Source: Oscillospiraceae bacterium (GTDB lineage: Bacteria; Bacillota; Clostridia; Monoglobales; Monoglobaceae). From it: a stretch of 64,000 nucleotides of DNA. Location of the stretch: contig SVKC01000001.1 of assembly GCA_015068655.1 (NCBI GenBank), positions 1 through 64,000 on the forward strand, in the 5' to 3' direction. The notes beneath the pieces are model-generated. The model did not search any database and was not told where the DNA came from. It saw only the letters and a program-made list of their open reading frames with translations. How positions within the stretch are numbered: the first letter of the stretch is position 1; the number at the start of each line of letters is the position of its first letter. The translations under genes and the position numbers were made by a program. Positions 8,196 to 17,561 of the stretch are shown here, one piece after another.

Positions 8196-9500
8196 TTATT
8201 TCAGGAAAATCTCAATAACCGGCACAAGTGTGTTTGGTTTGAGTACAGGAATATTCATAACAACAGAACCACTGAGGTCTGTATCATACTGGTCAGTAAG
8301 ATACACAGCATCCTCTTCAGAATATAAGATTTCACTTGCATCATGCAGGAACTGTGCATAGTCAATCTTGCCCGCAAGTCCCGGAAGTTCAAGAAAACGG
8401 AAGGGATATTCGAACAGATGAACATAAAGTCTCTTTCCGTCCTCACTCTGTGTATATTTGCAACCGCTTGGAGCCTTGAATTCTGGTTCTGCCATTGTAC
8501 AACCATAGATTGAACGGCTATTGTACTTCATCCATTCGCCAAAAGCTTCAAGAGCTTCTGTTGCTCGATAGTCAAAATAACCTCTTGCCGTCGGTCCTAC
8601 ATTCAGCAGCAGATTTCCGCCGAGAGATACTGTGCTGACAAGCATACGGATAAGCATATCATGAGACTTCCACGAGGTTTCGTCTCTGCTGTAACCCCAC
8701 GAACCCGAAAAAGTCTGGCAGGCTTCCCACACAACAAGCTCGCCTGTTTCTCTGTGAGTTGGCCAAAATGTGGGCTGGAACTGTTCAGGTGTCCACAAAT
8801 CCTGTTCCAGATCCGCTCTATTATCAATTATGATACCGGGTTGAAGTTCTCTCACCCTTTTGATAACTTTTTCAGTCTGCCACACTTCTTTGCCCTTGCC
8901 CTGCCATTTTCCTTCACCGTCATAGGAGAAGTCAAACCACAAAATATCAATTTTTCCGTAATTGGTCATAAGCTCCTCTACCTGATTATAGAGATACTCC
9001 GAATATTTGGTTATATCTCGTGTTTTGTTCAGTTCTTCAGCATTTTCCGCTGTATTATACGGATGAAACTTGTCAATTGTAAAATCAGGATGATGCCAGT
9101 CAATCAGCGAGTAATAAAGCCCGACCTTCAACCCTTCAGCACGGAAAGCATCAACAAATTCTCTCACAAGGTCACGGCCAAATGGAGTGTTTGTTATTTT
9201 GTAATCCGTGTATGCCGAGTCAAACATACAAAACCCCTCATGATGCTTTGTTGTGAGAATTGCATACTTCATACCTGCTTTTTTCGCCTGACGTGCCCAA
9301 TCTTTTGCATCAAACATATCAGGGTTGAAATACTTTATGTACCGCTGATCATAATCCTCATCAGTCATATGCTCTCTGCCCTTTGTCCACTCATGACGTG
9401 CGCACATAGCATACATTCCGTAATGAATAAACATACCAAACCTGTCATGAACAAACCATGCTGTATCTCCAGGTGTTTTTCTTGTTACATAACTTGACAT
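8196..9500 (-). CDS. GH29 alpha-L-fucosidase (first paralogue)
   Basis: A 434-residue intracellular alpha-L-fucosidase-type enzyme. The N-terminal barrel carries FGMFIHYGMYAM, LTTKHHEGFCMFDS and LYYSLIDWHHPDF, all typical of GH29. The expected nucleophile Asp190 is in ILWFDFSYDGEGKW, followed by NVGPTARGYFD. Family members release alpha-linked L-fucose with retention. The gene lies 23 bases upstream of the GH-A gene and 21 bases downstream of the GH38 gene in one operon. A second, clearly divergent GH29 enzyme heads the same operon, suggesting two linkage specificities. Confidence 0.92.
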   Translation of the reverse strand: MSSYVTRKTPGDTAWFVHDRFGMFIHYGMYAMCARHEWTKGREHMTDEDYDQRYIKYFNPDMFDAKDWARQAKKAGMKYAILTTKHHEGFCMFDSAYTDYKITNTPFGRDLVREFVDAFRAEGLKVGLYYSLIDWHHPDFTIDKFHPYNTAENAEELNKTRDITKYSEYLYNQVEELMTNYGKIDILWFDFSYDGEGKWQGKGKEVWQTEKVIKRVRELQPGIIIDNRADLEQDLWTPEQFQPTFWPTHRETGELVVWEACQTFSGSWGYSRDETSWKSHDMLIRMLVSTVSLGGNLLLNVGPTARGYFDYRATEALEAFGEWMKYNSRSIYGCTMAEPEFKAPSGCKYTQSEDGKRLYVHLFEYPFRFLELPGLAGKIDYAQFLHDASEILYSEEDAVYLTDQYDTDLSGSVVMNIPVLKPNTLVPVIEIFLK

Positions 9501-9521
9501 AATAAATTCTTCCTTTCTATT

Positions 9522-11978
9522 TTACGCTTCTCCGAGCATATTTGTTTCTTGTAAGCTGCAATTTCTATATATAAATGTCTTCACTTCAAATACACCAAAT
9601 GACAATTCAGCATTAATGTCCTTGAATCTAAGTCTTGTTTTCTGTCCCTTTTCTGTAGCATTGTATAGTCTCAACAAAAATTCCTCATTCCCCATAGGTC
9701 TGCAAGCGGTCATAATAACATTTCTGTTATCAAGTTCCAACATACTCTTGGGTTTTTCACCTTCTCCACCGGTAAAAAATGATAGTGCAACGGGAGGCTG
9801 ATTGAACACCAGTGCATCTGCATCTACACATTCTTGCTTGCTGACCGTAATTCTGAATGAACTTATTCTCTCCCCCATATCAATATGTTCCTTGAATCTT
9901 TCAGGCTCACTCAACTGGCGTCCGGGGATAGTCAATGCCGAATACACGGGCGTACGCAAAAGTGTGAGTTTCACGGAATTATCCTTACAGCTTCCGGCAT
10001 AAGTTCCGTTATTAATCACAGCAACCTCGGTTTCTCCTTCTCTAAGTGAACACCACTGATGGAAAACAACCTCTTCACCATTATCAAGCATTTTTTGCGT
10101 ACCAAAAGCAGTCTGACCGTGGAATCCGCTCTTTTCAAGACAGGTATCCACACAATACTTGTATGCACGGTTAACATCATTGGAGAGCATTGTTATCTTG
10201 ACATCAATGTGTTCATGATTTTTCGGAACAGTATATTCAACCACAGCAAAACTTCTGTCATATTTGAAGAACGACTGAACAACCGCTCTCACCTCGCCGT
10301 TTTCAATAACACGAACACTACCGAATTTCTCGTCGGAATAACCCACAAAAGCATCAGCTTCGTTATCCGGCATAAGCTCCATTTTGCCAATTATATTTTC
10401 ATAGCTCTGGGCATATGTTCCCCACGCATCCTCGTCATCCTGAATAACAAGAATTTTCCCTGAATTTTTCAGAAATTCCTTTCCATCAACCGTATAACTT
10501 TCAATAAGACCGGTTTTCTTGCTTATTTTCACAACACCACAACTGTTTTCAATGGTGATTAGGTTTTCATTCACATCAACGGGTGCAATAAGACTCGTCT
10601 TTTCCTGAAGCTTCAATCTGCAATTGAAACGTGCTATACTACAGGGCGGAATAGATGCCGAAAAAGTTATATGTTTTCGCCAATCGAGATTTATGGAGCT
10701 TTCAGGAGTAATGGTTTGGGACGGAAGTCTTCTTCCATTCTCATCATAAACCTCTGCAACAGTATACTCATTTTCGTTCCAGTTCTGTGATGCAAGGGTG
10801 AATTCTGCATCAAGGTCACATTCTATCGAATAGGGATGGGGATTGTATGCAATAATGGGAATTTCTCCATCCTTTGGCCGCTTCTGTCCTGAACAAAGTG
10901 CAAAAAAGCTCTTTGTTATCAACTTGTCTGCAACAGCAATACCGCCTCCAAGTCTGCGTATTGTATCGTCCTCTGCCTTCTTGATACAGCTTCCGGGAAG
11001 AATATCGTGGAACTGACAAAACATAAGCTCCTTCTTGGCTCTTTCAAGCTCTTTTCCGGGTTCTAATCCATATTCAATGCCTGCATGAGCAGAAATCTTT
11101 TCACAAAAATCAATCTTATTTTCCAGTTCTCTGTGAAGCTTTTTGATGCGTACCATAGATGTATAACATCCCGTCAAAGTGTGTTCAATAGAAGTATCCC
11201 TCTCAGGCAGAGTTTCTTTGCTGATTTCCGATATAAAGCTTTCAGGTGTTGACTGAACAATTTCAAGGTCATCTCTCTCCTTGATTATCTCCGCTACACC
11301 TTCCATATCAGGAATTGATGCACCGCCGCCATGGTTGCCTATACCCCAAAGCACTGCACCTGTTTTTATAGGATTGGTACCTTCAGGCGGATTATCCACG
11401 AACTCATCTATGAAGTTTTTAATTTTGTTCTTTGCTGCACCTCGGAGTGTAGCATAAGCACGGTACAGTATATGTGCTGTAACAGAGCTTCCGTCAAAAC
11501 CAATCCACTTGAAGGTGTGGTGATTTGGACCTATTCTTCTGACCATATAACCATCAAAGCCCGTCTTGTTCAAAATCTGAACAAGCCCCCTTGTGTGACC
11601 GAAAGAGTCAACACTCATAGCAACTGTTGGACGTACTCCAAACTTCTCATCAAAATACTTTCTTCCTTCTTCAATCTGACGCACCAAGGATTCACCGCTG
11701 AGCATCTGGGTATCGGGCTGGAGATACCAGCCACCCATAATATGCCAGTTTTCTTTCTTCACTTGCTCCTGAATTCTCGCAAAAAGTGCAGGTTCATACT
11801 CCTCAATCCATTCATAAAGAAGTGCCTCATTGTGATTAAAGATAAAGCCGTCATATTTTTCACAAAATTCAACCGCCGTTCTGAAGGTGGAAACCGCCTC
11901 TGCAGCCCCTTCGTGCCAAGTCCACAACCACACGGGGTCAATATGAGCATTACATATAAGATGAATTTTCGTTTTCAT
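9522..11978 (-). CDS. GH38 alpha-mannosidase
   Basis: An 818-residue intracellular enzyme. The N-terminal catalytic domain starts with the zinc motif NAHIDPVWLW (His12, Asp14). VAMSVDSFGHTRG holds the nucleophile and zinc ligand Asp124, and MFCQFHDILPGSCIKKAEDD supplies a further conserved His and Asp. The C-terminal half is the large beta-sandwich region of bacterial GH38 enzymes. Family members remove alpha-1,2-, 1,3- or 1,6-linked mannose with retention. Placed between two GH29 fucosidases, it suggests a mannose- and fucose-bearing substrate such as an N-glycan fragment or plant oligosaccharide (inference). Confidence 0.93.
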   Translation of the reverse strand: MKTKIHLICNAHIDPVWLWTWHEGAAEAVSTFRTAVEFCEKYDGFIFNHNEALLYEWIEEYEPALFARIQEQVKKENWHIMGGWYLQPDTQMLSGESLVRQIEEGRKYFDEKFGVRPTVAMSVDSFGHTRGLVQILNKTGFDGYMVRRIGPNHHTFKWIGFDGSSVTAHILYRAYATLRGAAKNKIKNFIDEFVDNPPEGTNPIKTGAVLWGIGNHGGGASIPDMEGVAEIIKERDDLEIVQSTPESFISEISKETLPERDTSIEHTLTGCYTSMVRIKKLHRELENKIDFCEKISAHAGIEYGLEPGKELERAKKELMFCQFHDILPGSCIKKAEDDTIRRLGGGIAVADKLITKSFFALCSGQKRPKDGEIPIIAYNPHPYSIECDLDAEFTLASQNWNENEYTVAEVYDENGRRLPSQTITPESSINLDWRKHITFSASIPPCSIARFNCRLKLQEKTSLIAPVDVNENLITIENSCGVVKISKKTGLIESYTVDGKEFLKNSGKILVIQDDEDAWGTYAQSYENIIGKMELMPDNEADAFVGYSDEKFGSVRVIENGEVRAVVQSFFKYDRSFAVVEYTVPKNHEHIDVKITMLSNDVNRAYKYCVDTCLEKSGFHGQTAFGTQKMLDNGEEVVFHQWCSLREGETEVAVINNGTYAGSCKDNSVKLTLLRTPVYSALTIPGRQLSEPERFKEHIDMGERISSFRITVSKQECVDADALVFNQPPVALSFFTGGEGEKPKSMLELDNRNVIMTACRPMGNEEFLLRLYNATEKGQKTRLRFKDINAELSFGVFEVKTFIYRNCSLQETNMLGEA

Positions 11979-11992
11979 TTTTATCTTCCTCT

Positions 11993-13228
11993 CTACACTA
12001 AATCAGCACAAGCAACACGAACACAATAATCCATACCATAATCATAACCCGAAAAGTTCACCCTCATGTTTCCGTTTTCACTTGTGAAATCAAGCTTTTC
12101 ACCGTTATCCATCCAATGAAGATTTTCTATTTTCAGGTCACAGTTTTCAAAAATGAAATCACCTTCGCTTCCCGAAAGATAGGTTACGTTTGCCGAGCCC
12201 TTGCGGAGCAAGTCAAAGCAGAAGATATAAGCCTTCTTGTCGCTCTTCATAATAAAGTTCTTCACATCAAGGCTGTACCAATAGGGTCTTCCTTCATAAA
12301 TTGCTTCTCCGAACAAACCCATCCATTTTCCGATTACTTCAAGCATCGCATTGGGGAAAGAGGGAATATGCCCCATGGCATCAGGACCCACGTTGAACAG
12401 ATAGTTTGCACCTGCACCACGGTTACGGCAAAGAGCCTCAATAATCGTCTTTGGTGATTTGAAGTTTATGTCATCTGCTATACCCCAGTGCATATTCACA
12501 CTGTCGCACACCTCTGCCGCAAGATATTTCTTCTGTCCTTCACGGTCAAGAGGAAATGCCTTGCCTCTTTCAAAGGTAACGGAGTCAATTTCTTCATATG
12601 CGCTTCCTTCACCATGCTTACTGAGCCCCGTGTTGTTTATAATCATTGCATCGGGCTGCAAGCTTCTTATCATTCCGTAGAGCTTGTCTTCCTGCCAAAC
12701 ATCCCCTTGCTTACTCCAGTTTCCGTCAAACCACACACCACCGATTTTTCCGTAATTTGTGCACAGAATTTTCACGCTTTCTCTCAGATATTCAAGGTAC
12801 TTTTCAAAATCCCCCTCAAAGTCCGGATGCCACCAGTCAAAGGTTGTGTGATAAAGGAACGGAACAATATCGTATTTGCGGCACGCATCAACGAACTCAC
12901 GAATCAAATCCCTGCCCGCTGCGCTGTGCATCACGTCAAAATCGCTCAACCCACAGGTGTCATAAAGAGAAAAACCATCGTGATGTCTTGTGGTGAGGGT
13001 TATGTACTTTGCTCCCGACTTGCTTATGTCAGCAACCATTTTTTCCATCGAATCAGGGTTAAACTTTTCTGTCAGTTTCCTATACTCGTCTGTATCTATT
13101 TTATCCTTCAGAATGTGTGCCGCCCATTCGCCTCTCTCCAAAAAGGAATAAAGTCCGAAATGAACAAACACTCCAAAGCCAAGTTTTTCAAAGTCCTTTA
13201 TATATTGTTTTGCTACCGGTATACTCAT
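11993..13228 (-). CDS. GH29 alpha-L-fucosidase (second paralogue)
   Basis: A 411-residue GH29 enzyme without signal peptide: FGVFVHFGLYSFLERGEW, LTTRHHDGFSLYDT and LYHTTFDWWHPDF. The likely nucleophile Asp168 is in GGVWFDGNWSKQGD, and NYLFNVGPDAMGH follows. It is shorter than, and clearly different from, the paralogue at 8196-9500. First gene of the four-gene glycosidase operon, reading into the GH38 gene after 14 bases. A hairpin separates it from the secreted-protein gene upstream and no clear promoter of its own is visible. Reduced expression by read-through is possible. Confidence 0.9.
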   Translation of the reverse strand: MSIPVAKQYIKDFEKLGFGVFVHFGLYSFLERGEWAAHILKDKIDTDEYRKLTEKFNPDSMEKMVADISKSGAKYITLTTRHHDGFSLYDTCGLSDFDVMHSAAGRDLIREFVDACRKYDIVPFLYHTTFDWWHPDFEGDFEKYLEYLRESVKILCTNYGKIGGVWFDGNWSKQGDVWQEDKLYGMIRSLQPDAMIINNTGLSKHGEGSAYEEIDSVTFERGKAFPLDREGQKKYLAAEVCDSVNMHWGIADDINFKSPKTIIEALCRNRGAGANYLFNVGPDAMGHIPSFPNAMLEVIGKWMGLFGEAIYEGRPYWYSLDVKNFIMKSDKKAYIFCFDLLRKGSANVTYLSGSEGDFIFENCDLKIENLHWMDNGEKLDFTSENGNMRVNFSGYDYGMDYCVRVACADLV

Positions 13229-13251
13229 ATCTGTTCTCTCCTTTTAAATCA

Positions 13252-13276
13252 AGGCGGTAGTCAAAGACCACCGCCT
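13252..13276. terminator. Hairpin between surface-protein and glycosidase operons
   Basis: AGGCGGT (13252-13258) pairs with ACCGCCT (13270-13276), extended by GTC/GAC across one mismatch. The plus side is followed by CTTTTCTT, the minus side by a weak TTGATTT. In the direction of the genes (minus) it is at best a partial terminator, so it may attenuate rather than stop read-through into the glycosidase genes. Confidence 0.5.
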
Positions 13277-13282
13277 CTTTTC

Positions 13283-15853
13283 TTAATCTTTTATTATGTA
13301 CATATACAAAATAATTGCATTTCTTGACATATAAACAAATTTATCGCCTTTTTCCACATCTGCAATTGAACCTGATTTTACAGTGATACCGCCTCTGCCA
13401 ACATCAACAACAGCAACTCTTGTTGAGCCGTAAGCTCCAAAAATAATATGCTCTGTTTCGTTGTTGTGACACATCTTCACCTTGATTGAATTGCTCATTT
13501 TCTTTGTGACTTCAGCCGAAATAACCCTGTTTTTTGCAGTAAAGCCTGTTTCAGTATTTGCTTCAACCCGATGCCCCTCGTCAATTGAGGTATCGGGGTT
13601 ATCAGCATAATTGTAGCGCTTTGCAAGAGTTGCCATCTCGCCATTCGGCGACAGGTCAAAGTTGATTATGTCGCCCTCTTTGATTTGACCTGATTCAAAC
13701 ATTTCAACAAGGTCCTCATCCGTCACTGGAATTTCCTGCACAGTTGCAGCCAAAGCAACTTTAACTGTGAATACGTCCTCATCATCTTTAAGAGACTTTG
13801 AAATTTCAAGCACCAAATAGGGAGCATCAGATGAAACAATAGTCTTATCAAGGGATGCCCCCGAATCACGCCATACCCCCGCTGTTGCATAGTCGTAATT
13901 ACTGTCGGTTTTATATGCTGTCAATCCATAGATATTGTTACCGGCTATATACTGAGGTGTTGTAAGGTCAAAATCCTCGTAACAGGTCAGGTCATCAGGA
14001 ATAATAAATATACTTGACGTTGCCTCAAAAGCAAATTTATTTCCCACAGTGTAATGATAAACCGGCTGATAATACATTGCAGCTCCTGCACTTCTGTTGG
14101 GCGTGTGTCCTTCAATAAACAGTCTATCAGTTTCATCATTATCTTCACTTTCAGCAAGAGCAGTCTCATACTCAACAAGCTTGCCGTCATCGTTTGTGCG
14201 GAAACGCACAAGCTGAGCTTCAACCGAACCATCCTCTGCCAAAACAGGCTCAAGAATCTTTTCAGCCGTTTTTTCACTTTCGCCATTTACTCGCACTGCG
14301 TTTGCACAATCAACACGCTTGTGTTCCCCATCAAAAATTGCCACGCTTACTACATCACCGAAAACTCCTGTTTCAGCAGCGGCATAAAGATAACCAAGCT
14401 TCATATCTGTTCTTCCCGTAGCACGGAAACCCGCTATGCTACCCGACGGGTCAAGATAAGCACTTATGTTCATTCCAACAGAAAGCTTGTTTCCGTCAAC
14501 GCACTTGGGAGAAACTCTGTACTCCTTGCCATCCATTTCAACGGCTGTATATTTCTTTCTGTCCCACATTTTCGAGATACGACCGGAAGCTGTATCAGCA
14601 GAAATCAAAACTGTTGCATAGCGTTCATCAAGGCTTTTTGCCACCCAGAGAATACCGCCCGGTATAAGGGAGGTTATCTGCATTGCCTTGTAGTCTGCAT
14701 CATATATATCATATTCATCAGTTTTTTCTGTATCAAGAAGCACATTGCCCTTGCTGTCCAATATTCCCGTATCGGTTGCACCGCCACTTATGGCAGATGC
14801 ATAATCCATTATAATCAATACATCATATCCACTTGTGTCATCATAATCAAGCAGGGTTATTTCCCCCACCTCAGGAACAAGCTGCTTCTCATTCAATTTT
14901 GAAAGACTTGTTGCAACAGAGTTATAAATTACACTTACATTACCACTAAGCTGTGCTTTTTTGCTGTTGCTGTTCCTTGTATAAAAGTATGCCTTGTCCG
15001 AATATTCGTCTATCTCAAAGCTTTCCAGATACAATTCCTTGCATTTGTTGCTTTTTTCAATCCAGACAAGTATATTTTCTCCATCCTTGCTGCGATAATA
15101 GCACTCAACACCATATCCCAGATAGAACTCCGCATCCGTATTGCCGGTTTTCAGAACAAAATCATCATCCAGACGGATTCTTCCTTCACCGACACCTGAT
15201 GCATCATACAGCGAGCTCCGACAGTTTGCTGTTACTCTGCCTGTATAGTTGTACACATCGTGATAAGCTTCAAGCAAGGTTTTACCCTTGGTTATGTCAG
15301 CAGAAACACCGATTGTTGAATATTCAGTAATTTCAACAACGTCTGCCATAAGCATATGGTAAAGCATTTCACCAAACTCATTGCCCGTAACATTGGCATT
15401 TGCAGACTTGTTTATTCCTTTTCCTATTCCCAGAAGATTCGCTTTGTTCATCATTCCCTCAAGGCTTGCCTTTCCGCCTACAATTGTTATATCATATCCG
15501 AGTGTATAAACAATTCCCGAAAGCACCTCGCCATATGTAACCAGAGTGTCAAGACCTGCCTTGCCGTCATCATACACACCAATTAGCTTTGTCTCTCTTG
15601 CCATTTCGGACAAAGAATCATCCGAAACATTTTCATTTGCATCAATATATCTTCCTATGCACAAAAGTGCCTCCGCATACTCACGTCTCGTCACATAACT
15701 GTCCGAAAAGTTATGGAAAAAGCCCAGTGCCTCAACAAGAGACTGACCCTTCGCCCCGGGTACAAAGCTGTCTTCTGCTGATGCTGTGTATATGCCCGAA
15801 AGAATCATTGCCAAACACAGAACCAGACAAGTTATTCTTTTCAAATTTCTCAT
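13283..15853 (-). CDS. Large secreted protein with degenerate N-terminal SLH-like repeats
   Basis: An 856-residue secreted protein. A signal peptide (ITCLVLCLAMILSGIYTASA) is followed by about 165 residues with three divergent S-layer-homology-like units: YVTRREYAEALLCIGRYI, TYGEVLSGIVYTLGYD and VTGNEFGEMLYHML. The remaining 650 residues are acidic, beta-rich and not recognised; short segments repeat a pattern of exposed loops. SLH units bind secondary cell-wall polymers, so the protein is probably displayed on the wall. It overlaps the preceding SLH gene by four bases (ATGA), so the two are translationally coupled. Function beyond attachment is unknown. Confidence 0.72.
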   Translation of the reverse strand: MRNLKRITCLVLCLAMILSGIYTASAEDSFVPGAKGQSLVEALGFFHNFSDSYVTRREYAEALLCIGRYIDANENVSDDSLSEMARETKLIGVYDDGKAGLDTLVTYGEVLSGIVYTLGYDITIVGGKASLEGMMNKANLLGIGKGINKSANANVTGNEFGEMLYHMLMADVVEITEYSTIGVSADITKGKTLLEAYHDVYNYTGRVTANCRSSLYDASGVGEGRIRLDDDFVLKTGNTDAEFYLGYGVECYYRSKDGENILVWIEKSNKCKELYLESFEIDEYSDKAYFYTRNSNSKKAQLSGNVSVIYNSVATSLSKLNEKQLVPEVGEITLLDYDDTSGYDVLIIMDYASAISGGATDTGILDSKGNVLLDTEKTDEYDIYDADYKAMQITSLIPGGILWVAKSLDERYATVLISADTASGRISKMWDRKKYTAVEMDGKEYRVSPKCVDGNKLSVGMNISAYLDPSGSIAGFRATGRTDMKLGYLYAAAETGVFGDVVSVAIFDGEHKRVDCANAVRVNGESEKTAEKILEPVLAEDGSVEAQLVRFRTNDDGKLVEYETALAESEDNDETDRLFIEGHTPNRSAGAAMYYQPVYHYTVGNKFAFEATSSIFIIPDDLTCYEDFDLTTPQYIAGNNIYGLTAYKTDSNYDYATAGVWRDSGASLDKTIVSSDAPYLVLEISKSLKDDEDVFTVKVALAATVQEIPVTDEDLVEMFESGQIKEGDIINFDLSPNGEMATLAKRYNYADNPDTSIDEGHRVEANTETGFTAKNRVISAEVTKKMSNSIKVKMCHNNETEHIIFGAYGSTRVAVVDVGRGGITVKSGSIADVEKGDKFVYMSRNAIILYMYIIKD

Positions 15854-17478
15854 TGCTTATACCCCCTTGAAAACTCAAGTGCATTGAAGATAATCTGAGC
15901 TGCCTCTGCTCGGTTGCTGTTTGCATAAGGTCTGAAGGTTCCGTCCTCCATCCCCTTTATAATTCCGTTGCTGCTTAGAGCATAAACCGCATCCAGAGCA
16001 TACTCCCCAATTTGTGCCTTATCATCAAAGGTCAGAACGTCACCTTTTTCCATATTCACTCCCGAATGAATCAAATATCTGTAAATAAGAACAACCATAT
16101 CCTGTCTTGTTATCTTTTCACCTATACCGAACTTGTCCATCGTAATACCTTTGATAAGCCCCTTTGAGTATCCGCTCGCAACATATGGATAATACCACGC
16201 ATTTACATCAACATCCACAAAAGAAGCGCCAACACCATTGACATTTTCATCAAAAGCAAGGGTCAGAAGCTTCACAAATTCTTCACGTGTTATACTGTCA
16301 AGGGGTCTGAATGAACCGTTGCCGTCACCGCTCACGATTCCCTCTTTGCCAAGTTCGAGAATCGCTTCCTTTGCCCACAAAACGCTGTCCAAATCCACGA
16401 ATCCTTCACCCTTTGATAAAGGTTCTGTCATTGTTGCAGATATATGTGTAGTACCTCCGCCACCAAAGGAGCCTGAGCCACCGCTTCCGCCGCTGTTACC
16501 GCCACCGCTGGATTTTCCTTCAAGAATGTCGATAATTCTTTTCTCCAGTTTTTCAATGCTGGCAAAACTTATGCCTGCAATGTTGCTGTCAACAGAATAT
16601 GTATTTTTCTTTGAGAAATAATCATCCATATCTTCGCTGAGCAGTTCTTTATATCTGTTCATAACAGAATTTACATCTGCACTGCCGTCAACATTGGCGA
16701 TAGCCGTCAGGAACGCAGCATCCGAAAAAACTTGTCCGAACTTTGCTTTGTCGGTTTGAGGATTGGAAATAATGCGTTCGCACATATCCGCTTTTTCATC
16801 CTCATCAAAGCCTTCATAATCGTCATAACCAAGAAGGTCTGCATCAAGAATACTTTCCTTGTACTTGTCAAGTATAGTTGCAGCTGCCTCGCCATTCTTT
16901 GCATATGACACAGCGATAATCGGAAACTGAGAATCGTACACACTCACATAATCTCCAATTGAAGATATTGCCGCATCCTTAACAGTATTTGCCCACATTT
17001 TTCTTCCTTCAGGGGTAAAAGATACATATGCCGATTCATCAATACCCAGTATTTCCCGTTTCTCTTTTTCATCAAAGGAGTCAAGAAGCTCATCAGCTGT
17101 ACCCGACTTAAGAGTGGCCATAACAGAAGAAAGTGTATCACTACTATAACATTTCAGCTTTGTCTGCCACAGTGCCTCGCTTGTACGACCGTTTACCTTT
17201 ACCGTGTACATATCATCATTTTCAATTTCCACAGGGATTGTTACCTTTCCGTTGTGGGTTTCAAAGAGCATAATATTCACAATATCTGACTTTGTTACAT
17301 CGCTGCCCTCTTCATAATCAGGCTTTAGCACCTGTACAGTCACGGAAGTCTGTTCAAGTCCGCTTATCTCGATATTGCCCGTCTCACGGTTCTGCACTGC
17401 AACAGGCTCAGCAAAGCAAACCGCAGATGCAGAAAGCAAAGCTGCCGAGATTGATGCCGCCAATAAAAATTTCTTCAT
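15850..17478 (-). CDS. Secreted protein with three C-terminal SLH domains
   Basis: A 542-residue protein with signal peptide (LLAASISAALLSASAVCFA). The region to about 340 is acidic, helical and unrecognised. A glycine/serine linker follows, then three SLH repeats from about residue 365: AILELGKEGIVSGDGNGSF, YVASGYSKGLIKGITMDKF and AVYALSSNGIIKGMEDGTF with TREEF, TRQDM and NRAEA. SLH triplets anchor proteins to pyruvylated cell-wall polymers. It is coupled to the next gene by a 4-base overlap, so the pair may build a joint wall-attached structure, perhaps a scaffold for the glycan-binding proteins encoded upstream. Confidence 0.88.
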   Translation of the reverse strand: MKKFLLAASISAALLSASAVCFAEPVAVQNRETGNIEISGLEQTSVTVQVLKPDYEEGSDVTKSDIVNIMLFETHNGKVTIPVEIENDDMYTVKVNGRTSEALWQTKLKCYSSDTLSSVMATLKSGTADELLDSFDEKEKREILGIDESAYVSFTPEGRKMWANTVKDAAISSIGDYVSVYDSQFPIIAVSYAKNGEAAATILDKYKESILDADLLGYDDYEGFDEDEKADMCERIISNPQTDKAKFGQVFSDAAFLTAIANVDGSADVNSVMNRYKELLSEDMDDYFSKKNTYSVDSNIAGISFASIEKLEKRIIDILEGKSSGGGNSGGSGGSGSFGGGGTTHISATMTEPLSKGEGFVDLDSVLWAKEAILELGKEGIVSGDGNGSFRPLDSITREEFVKLLTLAFDENVNGVGASFVDVDVNAWYYPYVASGYSKGLIKGITMDKFGIGEKITRQDMVVLIYRYLIHSGVNMEKGDVLTFDDKAQIGEYALDAVYALSSNGIIKGMEDGTFRPYANSNRAEAAQIIFNALEFSRGYKQ

Positions 17479-17504
17479 AGTTACCTCCGTTTTTTGTCCA
17501 CTTT

Positions 17505-17556
17505 AATCAAAACTTTTGTTTCCGTGGGCGACTGGGTCGCCCACGGAACTTTGATT
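17505..17556. terminator. Strong hairpin between two surface-protein genes
   Basis: TTCCGTGGGCGA (17520-17531) pairs perfectly with TCGCCCACGGAA (17537-17548) around CTGGG, and the flanks AATCAAA/TTTGATT extend it. The minus side lacks a clean T-run, so it may slow, process or stabilise the mRNA between the triple-repeat gene and the SLH pair rather than fully terminate. Confidence 0.5.
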
Positions 17557-17561
17557 TTCAC

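Noticed and set aside
14054-14902. Plus-strand frame of 282 codons opposite the 856-residue surface protein
   Set aside because: Antisense to a signal-peptide-bearing coding frame; composition is atypical and no ribosome binding site is present.
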